Shown: positions 1-5,074 of the stretch, one piece after another
Layout: the number at the start of each line of letters is the position of its first letter
Position numbering within the stretch: position 1 is the first letter of the stretch
NCBI GenBank assembly: GCA_944390875.1
Contig: CALXRO010000069.1
Span: 1-5,782, forward strand
Direction of reading: 5' to 3'
Source: an uncultured Rickettsiales bacterium
GTDB taxonomy: Bacteria; Pseudomonadota; Alphaproteobacteria; Rickettsiales; UBA1997
Length of the DNA: 5,782 bases
The notes under the pieces: generated by a model
Databases searched by the model: none
The model's input: the letters and a program-made list of their open reading frames with translations, nothing else
Told to the model about the DNA's origin: nothing
Position numbers and translations under genes: made by a program

Positions 1-104
1 GCTCCTAGGTCCTCTATAAAATTACTACTTTCTGTAACTTTAGATTCTTCAACACCTAGGTTATCTACTACTATTTTTTTAACTCTGTCAAAAACTGTAC
101 TCAT
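1..104 (-). CDS. acpP: acyl carrier protein, N-terminal part (cut by left window edge)
   Basis: Acyl carrier protein carries the growing acyl chain on a phosphopantetheine arm during type II fatty-acid synthesis in the cytosol, and also feeds phospholipid and lipid A synthesis. The first 34 codons are visible, starting MSTVFDRVKKIVV and ending FIEDLG, with the first two bases of an alanine codon at the edge. This matches the helix I and loop I region of bacterial ACPs. The phosphopantetheine serine (DSL motif) should lie in the next few codons, outside the window. The ATG is at 102-104, with a weak GAG Shine-Dalgarno five bases upstream and a strong promoter further up. The gene is upstream of nothing visible; fabF would be the usual next gene, but this cannot be seen. 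The N-terminal sequence looks proteobacterial. The identification is firm despite the truncation. Confidence 0.9.
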   Translation of the reverse strand, partial: MSTVFDRVKKIVVDNLGVEESKVTESSNFIEDLG

Positions 105-140
105 AATAACTCAAATTAATTAATAAACTTAATATCGATT

Positions 141-169
141 AATATAACAATATTTAAGAAAAAAGTCAA
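141..169 (-). promoter_or_regulatory. sigma-70 promoter of acpP
   Basis: On the minus strand there is a -35 box TTGACT (169-164), a 17-base spacer and a -10 box TATATT (146-141). Each box has five of six consensus bases, and the spacing is ideal. Transcription would begin near 134, giving a leader of about 30 bases before the acpP ATG at 104. It makes acpP independent of the GNAT gene upstream, with which it shares direction but not function. The inference rests on sequence only. Confidence 0.72.
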
Positions 170-233
170 ATACATTAATTATCTCTTAATTTTTGGCTTA
201 TTTTCAGGTATTTTTAATACTAATCATAAAAAA

Positions 234-815
234 TCACTTACCTCCATTTAAATAATTAGCTAAATATAAGTGATATTTTTTTAAAGCTTCCATATCAAAA
301 TTTGGATTAGTCCAACTAACTATTACTTCATCCTCAAAATCGTTTTTTTCAAAATTAAATATTTTATTTTTTAATACTGCGTCAGTCTTTAAACCATGAT
401 TTAAATAAAATTTTATTGCTACAGTATTTGAACTATGTGGATTACTTTCAAGCTTATATATATGTTTATATTCATTTTCTAATATAGAAAAAAACTCTTT
501 CATTAATATAACAAATACTCTAGTTCCTATTGCATTTGGAACAGACATAAGAGTAACATTGCTCATAACATGAGCTAAAGATTTATATGGTGAGGTATAT
601 GCTTTAAAAATTCCTAATATATTACCATTTTCATCCTCTGCAACTAACATTAGACCATACTTCATTGATTTGCCAATAACATCATTTTTTATATAGTCTA
701 ATTTAACCTCAGAACTTGTCTGAGTCATTTTTGTTGGGTGTTTAGTTGTTACATCAATATAAAGTTTGTAAACACCCTCTAAATCACTTTCATTAACTCT
801 TCTTACTTTAATCAT
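234..815 (-). CDS. GNAT-family N-acetyltransferase
   Basis: A 193-residue protein of the GNAT fold, which transfers an acetyl group from acetyl-CoA to an amine; the substrate cannot be told. Family features in order are an N-terminal IKVRRVNESDLEGVYKLY (residues 2-19, beta1-alpha1), a central strand LMLVAEDENGNILGIFKAY (55-73), the HVMSNVTLM strand (82-90), the acetyl-CoA loop region VPNAIGTRVF (92-101), and the C-terminal SSNTVAIKFYLNHGLK (128-143), which is the usual N-x-x-A-x-x-F/L-Y-x-x-x-G-F motif. The loop is odd: the normal Q/R-G-x-G-x-G/A signature appears shortened to N-A-I-G-T, so cofactor binding may be weakened. I chose the ATG at 815 because the longer reading frame would start at a TTG (857) and add a hydrophobic AT-derived stretch unlike the family. 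No Shine-Dalgarno is visible at either start. The 3' spacer holds no clear terminator. It is divergent from adhE. Confidence 0.82.
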   Translation of the reverse strand: MIKVRRVNESDLEGVYKLYIDVTTKHPTKMTQTSSEVKLDYIKNDVIGKSMKYGLMLVAEDENGNILGIFKAYTSPYKSLAHVMSNVTLMSVPNAIGTRVFVILMKEFFSILENEYKHIYKLESNPHSSNTVAIKFYLNHGLKTDAVLKNKIFNFEKNDFEDEVIVSWTNPNFDMEALKKYHLYLANYLNGGK

Positions 816-860
816 ATTATTAGTTATAATATATAAATATACTACAATATATAACAAATT

Positions 861-866
861 ATTATA
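861..866 (-). promoter_or_regulatory. possible -10 box for the GNAT gene
   Basis: The minus strand reads TATAAT here, a perfect -10 hexamer, about 45 bases upstream of the GNAT ATG; transcription would start near 854. At the proper spacing the -35 region is only a run of T (884-889), so the match is half a promoter. In such AT-rich DNA a TATAAT occurs often by chance, hence the low confidence. Confidence 0.25.
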
Positions 867-900
867 AATAAAATATCTTTTACAAAAAAAATGTAATTTT

Positions 901-929
901 TTTACTATAACAAAAAAATTAATTATAAT
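901..929 (+). promoter_or_regulatory. candidate distal promoter of adhE
   Basis: TTTACT (901-906, four of six bases of the -35 consensus), a 17-base spacer and a perfect TATAAT (924-929). Transcription would begin near 936, leaving an untranslated leader of about 95 bases that includes the second candidate promoter. I looked for FNR-like (TTGAT-N4-ATCAA) or Rex-like operators around it and saw none, so nothing in the sequence shows how oxygen or redox state would control adhE. Confidence 0.5.
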
Positions 930-972
930 CTTCTAAAAGTATTTACTTACTCAATTATGAACAATATTTAAT

Positions 973-1001
973 TTGACTTTTATAAAAAAATTAATAATTA
1001 T
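973..1001 (+). promoter_or_regulatory. candidate proximal promoter of adhE
   Basis: TTGACT (973-978, five of six bases) followed after 17 bases by AATTAT (996-1001, four of six). The -35 lies inside the nonamer TTTGACTTT that also precedes acpP and the unknown gene at 3680-4246. Transcription would start about 1008, some 25 bases before the adhE ATG. The -10 is weaker than that of the distal promoter; either or both may be used. Confidence 0.45.
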
Positions 1002-1031
1002 CAGACTAATATTCATAAAAAATTTATTAAA

Positions 1032-3632
1032 ATGAAGGTAGATTCAATAGATGATTTAAATGTTCTTATTAAAAAGGTTAAAAAAGCTCAAGAAACTTTT
1101 TCAAGTTATACACAAGAACAAGTTGATTACATTTTCAGGCAAGTAGCACTTTATATGTGTAAAGAAAGAATACCCTTAGCTAAAATGGCTGTGGAAGAAA
1201 CCGGAATGGGTATAGTTGAAGATAAAGTTATAAAAAACCATTTTGCTGCAGAATATATTTACAATAAATACAAGAATACGAAGACTTGTGGTATAGTATA
1301 TAGAGATAAAATACATGGAATAGCAAAAATAGCTTGTCCTGTTGGAGTAATAGCTGGTGTAATTCCTACAACAAATCCAACATCGACAGCAATTTTTAAA
1401 GCTCTCATATCTTTAAAAACAAGAAATGGTATAGTTTTTTCACCACATCCTAGAGCTAAAAAATGTACTTGTGAAACTTTAAGAATAATACTGGAGAAAG
1501 CTGTTCAATTTGGTGCTCCAAAGGATATAATAGGTTGGATAGATGACCCCACAATAGAATTATCTGGTGCACTAATGCAACATCCTGACATTAGTTTAAT
1601 CCTAGCTACTGGCGGTCCAGGAATGGTTAAAGCAGCCTATAGTTCTGGAACTCCATCTATAGGTGTAGGTGCTGGTAATACTCCTGCAGTTATAGATGAA
1701 ACTGCTGATATCAATATGGCTGTGAATTCAATAATATTGAGTAAAACATTTGATAATGGTGTTATTTGTGCTTCTGAGCAATCTGTTATAGTATTATCTG
1801 AAATATATGAAACAGTTAAAAAAGAATTTAAAGAGAGAGGTTGTTATATTTTAAATAAAGAAGAAAAAGAAAAATTAGCAAAATTCTTCTTTCCAGATGG
1901 TAAGTTAAATGCTGCAGTTGCTGGCCAATCAGCTGTAAAAATAGCGGAAATGGCAGGTTTAAAGGTTCCAAATGATACAAAAATATTAATTGGTGAAGTA
2001 AGCGATACAACTCATAATGAACCATATGCGCATGAAAAATTATCACCTATACTAGGATTGTATAAAGCTAAAACATTTGAGGAAGCTACAGAAAAAGCTG
2101 AAGAATTAATTATTTTGGGTGGTAATGGTCATACATCTGTATTATATACAAAACAAGATAATTATGAACGTATAGATTATTTTAGTAATAAATTAACTAC
2201 ATGTAGAGTATTAATAAATCAACCTTCTTCACATGGAGGAATAGGAGATTTATTTAATTTTAGATTAGAGCCTTCATTAACATTAGGTTGTGGTTCTTGG
2301 GGACATAATTCAGTTAGTGAAAACATAGGTGTAAAGCATTTATTAAATATAAAAACAGTTGCTGAAAGAGAGGAAAATATGCTATGGTTTAAAGTACCGC
2401 CAAAAATATATTTTAAAAAAGGTTGTGTAAGTTTTGCTCTTAGAGAATTAGAGGGCAAAACAAAGGCATTCATAATAACTGATAAAGTTTTATTTGATCT
2501 TGGTTATACAAAGAAAATTACAGATGTTTTAGAAGATATAAATGTAAAATATGAAATATTTTCAGATGTAGAACCTGATCCAACATTATCTTTAGTGGAA
2601 AGAGCATTAAGAGCTTGTAAAAATCTTAAACCTGATGTTATTATTGCATTAGGTGGAGGTTCACCAATGGATGCTGCAAAAATGGTTTGGATGATGTATG
2701 AACAACCTGATATAAAGTTTGAAGATGTAGCCATGAGATTTTTAGATATAAGAAAAAGAGCTTATATGATGCCTGAACTGGGAAAAATTGCTAGTTTAGT
2801 TTGTATACCAACAACATCAGGTACAGGTTCTGAAGTTACACCTTTTACAATTATAACTGATGAAAAAACTCAAAATAAATACGCTATAGCAGATTATGCA
2901 TTTACACCATCAATGGCTATAGTTGATCCAGACTTGGCAACAACAATGCCAAAAGGATTAGCAGCAGCATCAGGCATAGACGCACTTGTACATTCACTTG
3001 AAGCATATGTATCAACAATGGCTTCACCATTTACTGATGGTTTAGCAATTCAAGCAATAAAAATGATATTTGCCAATTTAGAAAAAGCTGTAAATGAGGG
3101 CGATTTAGACGCAAAAGAACAAATACATTATGCAGCTAATATAGCTGGTATGGCATTTTCAAATGCTTTCCTAGGTATTTGCCATTCAATGGCACATAAA
3201 CTTGGTGCAAAATTTCATATAGCTCATGGTATAGCAAATGCATATTGTTTGTCTCAGGTTATAAAATTTAATAGTAGTGCAAAACCAACAAAACAAGCTG
3301 CTTTTGCTCAATATAAGTATCCTTTTGCATGTGAAAAATATGCACAAGTTGTTGATTTTATGGGCTTTGGTGGTAAAAATACTGAAGAAAAAATAAAAAA
3401 TCTTATAAAAGAAATAGAAAGACTAAAATCATCAATTGGTATTGCTTCGTCAATAAAAGCAGAGAAAAGAAATAATTTTACAGAAAAGGAATTTATGGGA
3501 GCTTTGGACGAAATATCAGAAAAAGCATTTGATGACCAATGTACTAGCTCAAACCCTAGATATCCTTTAATATCTGAATTAAGACAATTATTTATCTATG
3601 CTTATAATGGAATAACTGATTTTGAGTTATAG
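1032..3632 (+). CDS. adhE: bifunctional acetaldehyde-CoA/alcohol dehydrogenase
   Basis: AdhE converts acetyl-CoA to acetaldehyde and then ethanol in the cytosol, oxidising two NADH; in the family it assembles into long helical filaments called spirosomes. Residues 1 to about 440 form the acylating aldehyde dehydrogenase domain, with PTTNPTSTAIFK (112-123), the ATGGPGMVKAAYSSG stretch (192-206), GVGAGNTP (211-218) and catalytic Cys246 in GVICASEQ. From about 450 follows the iron-dependent alcohol dehydrogenase domain, with GGGSPMDAAK (541-550) for NAD, TTSGTGSEVTPF (594-605) and the iron ligands Asp650, His654, His718 and His732. All key residues are present. At 866 residues it matches the E. 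coli enzyme from the first residue, lacking only the variable lysine/alanine-rich C-terminal tail. The ATG fits that alignment, but no Shine-Dalgarno precedes it. The gene is monocistronic, divergent from GNAT and convergent with the next gene. Its GC content (about a third by eye) exceeds that of its neighbours, which may reflect protein conservation or transfer. Confidence 0.98.
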   Translation: MKVDSIDDLNVLIKKVKKAQETFSSYTQEQVDYIFRQVALYMCKERIPLAKMAVEETGMGIVEDKVIKNHFAAEYIYNKYKNTKTCGIVYRDKIHGIAKIACPVGVIAGVIPTTNPTSTAIFKALISLKTRNGIVFSPHPRAKKCTCETLRIILEKAVQFGAPKDIIGWIDDPTIELSGALMQHPDISLILATGGPGMVKAAYSSGTPSIGVGAGNTPAVIDETADINMAVNSIILSKTFDNGVICASEQSVIVLSEIYETVKKEFKERGCYILNKEEKEKLAKFFFPDGKLNAAVAGQSAVKIAEMAGLKVPNDTKILIGEVSDTTHNEPYAHEKLSPILGLYKAKTFEEATEKAEELIILGGNGHTSVLYTKQDNYERIDYFSNKLTTCRVLINQPSSHGGIGDLFNFRLEPSLTLGCGSWGHNSVSENIGVKHLLNIKTVAEREENMLWFKVPPKIYFKKGCVSFALRELEGKTKAFIITDKVLFDLGYTKKITDVLEDINVKYEIFSDVEPDPTLSLVERALRACKNLKPDVIIALGGGSPMDAAKMVWMMYEQPDIKFEDVAMRFLDIRKRAYMMPELGKIASLVCIPTTSGTGSEVTPFTIITDEKTQNKYAIADYAFTPSMAIVDPDLATTMPKGLAAASGIDALVHSLEAYVSTMASPFTDGLAIQAIKMIFANLEKAVNEGDLDAKEQIHYAANIAGMAFSNAFLGICHSMAHKLGAKFHIAHGIANAYCLSQVIKFNSSAKPTKQAAFAQYKYPFACEKYAQVVDFMGFGGKNTEEKIKNLIKEIERLKSSIGIASSIKAEKRNNFTEKEFMGALDEISEKAFDDQCTSSNPRYPLISELRQLFIYAYNGITDFEL

Positions 3633-3643
3633 AAACTGATATA

Positions 3644-3677
3644 AACAATTAAATCACCTAAAAGTGGTTTAATTGTT
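3644..3677 (+). terminator. hairpin between convergent genes, probable adhE terminator
   Basis: A 14-bp stem, AACAATTAAATCAC (3644-3657) with GTGGTTTAATTGTT (3664-3677), closes a six-base loop CTAAAA. It starts 11 bases after the adhE stop and ends two bases beyond the stop of the leftward gene at 3680, so it may serve both. Read from the plus strand, the one non-Watson-Crick pair (3654/3667) is U-G; on the minus strand it is A-C. The stem is therefore perfect only in adhE RNA. The following sequence is U-rich but has no continuous U-run, so termination may be leaky or the hairpin may mainly protect the 3' end. Confidence 0.65.
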
Positions 3678-3679
3678 AA

Positions 3680-4246
3680 TTATTTCCTTATCATTCTAAA
3701 ATAATACCGAGCTTCTTCTTCAACATCAAAAGTTTTAATATTTAAAATACGTTTTAGAAATGGATGTTTTATTGCCAATACTCTAATTTTAGATAATAAA
3801 CTATTATTTCCTATATATCTTTCTATGCATTCATTTAAATTTTGTATGCCTTCAGTATCTTTAAAGGCATTTTTACTTAATATAAATTCCATTGGAAATT
3901 CATCCTTAGATATACGTAATACTACTTTCTTATTGACTTCCTTTTCTTTTTTTAATAATCTATATTTATCATTCTTCTTTATAAAAAACATATTATCAAG
4001 TAATGAAAAATCTTTAATATCATTTTCTGTTAAACCTAAATAGGAAATATCAAAAATTGGTATTCTAACGTGGAATATTTTATTTTCTAAATATTTGTTG
4101 AACCAAGCATGATATTGTAGTTTATTACTATAACCAAAAAACGTAGACCATTCTGTTATTTCTGATTTTCCATAAATTTTTTTATTATAGCAGAAATAAA
4201 TAATAGAACAAATAAACAATTTACTTACAAAATTTACTTTTTTCAC
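3680..4246 (-). CDS. unrecognised, possibly exported protein
   Basis: A 188-residue protein I cannot assign to a family. The N-terminus MKKVNFVSKLFICSIIYFCY (1-20), followed by NKKIYG|KS, looks like a signal peptide or membrane anchor, although Lys9 interrupts the hydrophobic part. The remainder has no further membrane segment: an aromatic stretch with WSTFFGYS and YHAWFNKYL (33-52), a mixed strand-like region (56-95), a lysine-rich section (98-114), and a basic, helical C-terminus ending in EEEARYYFRMIRK (176-188). No catalytic motif is evident. The start is GTG, chosen because AAGGA lies six bases upstream and because the overlapping ATG (4248) is followed at once by TGA. The gene has its own promoter and a leader with a GC-rich hairpin, and it lies downstream of the mreC-PAP2 pair on the same strand. 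A role in the envelope is only a guess from that position and the N-terminus. The intact frame, Shine-Dalgarno and promoter support a real gene. Confidence 0.7.
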   Translation of the reverse strand: MKKVNFVSKLFICSIIYFCYNKKIYGKSEITEWSTFFGYSNKLQYHAWFNKYLENKIFHVRIPIFDISYLGLTENDIKDFSLLDNMFFIKKNDKYRLLKKEKEVNKKVVLRISKDEFPMEFILSKNAFKDTEGIQNLNECIERYIGNNSLLSKIRVLAIKHPFLKRILNIKTFDVEEEARYYFRMIRK

Positions 4247-4252
4247 ATATTA

Positions 4253-4257
4253 TCCTT
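4253..4257 (-). promoter_or_regulatory. Shine-Dalgarno that fixes a GTG start
   Basis: The minus strand reads AAGGA here, with six bases to the GTG at 4246-4244. It is the best ribosome binding site in the window; most other starts here have little or none. It favours the GTG over any internal start. An ATG overlapping the GTG by two bases is a dead end (ATG-TGA). Confidence 0.7.
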
Positions 4258-4282
4258 ATTGAGTTGCTATATTACATACCTG

Positions 4283-4304
4283 GCGGCCAGCTTTAACTGA
4301 CCGC
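4283..4304 (-). promoter_or_regulatory. GC-rich hairpin in the 5' leader of the unknown gene
   Basis: On the minus strand GCGGTCAG pairs with CTGGCCGC across the loop TTAAAG, giving an 8-bp stem. The only non-standard pair is U-G in minus-strand RNA but would be C-A on the plus strand, so the structure belongs to the leftward transcript. It lies about 36 bases upstream of the GTG and well downstream of the proposed transcription start. An overlapping smaller hairpin, CTGG-CCG-CCAG (4290-4280), uses the same bases and cannot form at the same time. The block is about two-thirds GC in surroundings near one quarter. It could control translation or RNA stability; no known riboswitch is recognised, and no U-run follows to make it a terminator. 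Confidence 0.45.
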
Positions 4305-4335
4305 ATTTGGAGAAATTATAAATGTATGCTTTTTT

Positions 4336-4364
4336 ATATTATTATGGCTCAAAATTAAAGTCAA
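4336..4364 (-). promoter_or_regulatory. promoter of the unknown gene
   Basis: Minus strand: -35 TTGACT (4364-4359), a 17-base spacer and -10 TAATAT (4341-4336, four of six). Transcription would begin near 4329, giving a leader of about 80 bases that contains the GC-rich hairpin. The -35 sits in the nonamer TTTGACTTT shared with the acpP and adhE promoters. It would uncouple the unknown gene from mreC-PAP2, whose nearest end is over 150 bases away. Confidence 0.55.
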
Positions 4365-4519
4365 ATTAATTTTTTTAATAAATAATTCTTTTAGATATTG
4401 TGCTAAAATTGGATTTTATATTTGGAGAAAACAGTAAAAAAACATCTAGAAATAAATAATATGTGAATATATCTTTTTTAAAATACTTAAACAAGATTGA
4501 TTTATTTTTATAGGTTTAA

Positions 4520-5074
4520 TTAGAAGTTAAAATTAACTCCTAGGTATACACCTTTTTTTTCTAAGTCATAGTTAAAAGAATAGTTTATATTATCATTTTT
4601 CTTATTAACAAATATATAACTACTCAAAAAACTTAAAGCAATTGCAGCTAAAACATCATGTACATAATGTTTTTCTGCATATACACGCGAAAAACCTGTA
4701 AATGCAGCCATTAAATATAAATAAATTGAATCATTAAAAGAATATCTAAAGTGCATAAATGTAGCTCCACCAAAAGCAGATGTAGTGTGAGTAGAAGGGA
4801 AAGAATCATATTTATCATAACTCGGTCTCTTTTCTTTTATAAGTATTTTTAATAAATGTGCTGATCCGTTTAAAATTATGAAATGTTTTAAGAATTGCAT
4901 AAAAGATTCTTTGTCATCATATAAAGCCCTAGAACCTGCTATTGTAGGTACTATAAACTGAAATATGTCACCTAATTCTTCAATTTCTTTTTCAAATGGT
5001 TTTGCATGAGTATCTACTAAAATATTTAAAACAAAAAACAAAAATAATAAATTTACTTTTTTAAAAAGTTTCAT
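4520..5074 (-). CDS. periplasmic PAP2-family phosphatase
   Basis: A 184-residue member of the PAP2 superfamily (type 2 phosphatidic acid phosphatase fold), which hydrolyses phosphate or diphosphate groups from lipids or small molecules through a histidine intermediate. All three signature motifs are intact: K-x6-R-P (Lys76, Arg83, Pro84), PSTH (93-96, catalytic base His96) and S-R-x5-H-x3-D (Ser129, Arg130, nucleophile His136, Asp140). The ATG at 5074 gives a clear signal peptide, MKLFKKVNLLFLFFVLNILV (1-20), with an Ala-type cleavage site DTHA|KP near 24; a longer TTG start at 5098 would spoil it. Hydrophobic stretches at about 61-79, 117-130 and 141-156 are fewer and shorter than in six-helix lipid phosphatases such as LpxE. 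The C-terminus, YSFNYDLEKKGVYLGVNFNF, looks like two beta strands ending in phenylalanine. It overlaps mreC by 14 bases and has no Shine-Dalgarno, so translation is probably coupled. Undecaprenyl diphosphate, phosphatidyl phosphates or lipid A are possible substrates; which one is unknown. Confidence 0.88.
   Translation of the reverse strand: MKLFKKVNLLFLFFVLNILVDTHAKPFEKEIEELGDIFQFIVPTIAGSRALYDDKESFMQFLKHFIILNGSAHLLKILIKEKRPSYDKYDSFPSTHTTSAFGGATFMHFRYSFNDSIYLYLMAAFTGFSRVYAEKHYVHDVLAAIALSFLSSYIFVNKKNDNINYSFNYDLEKKGVYLGVNFNF

Noticed and set aside
191..233. Terminator after the GNAT gene
   Set aside because: The only inverted repeat (GTATT-AAA-AATAC on the minus strand) is five AT-rich pairs with no U-run after it.
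858..1031. FNR, Rex or other redox-regulator operator before adhE
   Set aside because: No TTGAT-N4-ATCAA or TTGTTAA-type palindrome was found by eye; only promoter-like boxes are supported.
1828..2734. Minus-strand open frames at 1828-2046, 2219-2473 and 2504-2734
   Set aside because: They lie opposite the highly conserved adhE, have no recognisable domains and no promoter or Shine-Dalgarno; they are shadows of adhE codon use.
3825..4043. Plus-strand open frame of 72 codons inside the unknown gene
   Set aside because: It is low-complexity sequence with no start signals, opposite a longer frame with a good ribosome binding site.
4277..4304. Possible 5S rRNA fragment (plus strand CCTGGCGGCC resembles the 5' end of many 5S rRNAs)
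   Set aside because: The likeness ends after about a dozen bases; what follows has no 5S helices or conserved loop sequence. The hairpin pairs better on the minus strand, so it is treated as a leader element.
4322..4369. Small plus-strand ORF of 15 codons (ATG at 4322)
   Set aside because: It lies across the leftward promoter and leader, is very short, and has no Shine-Dalgarno or family resemblance.
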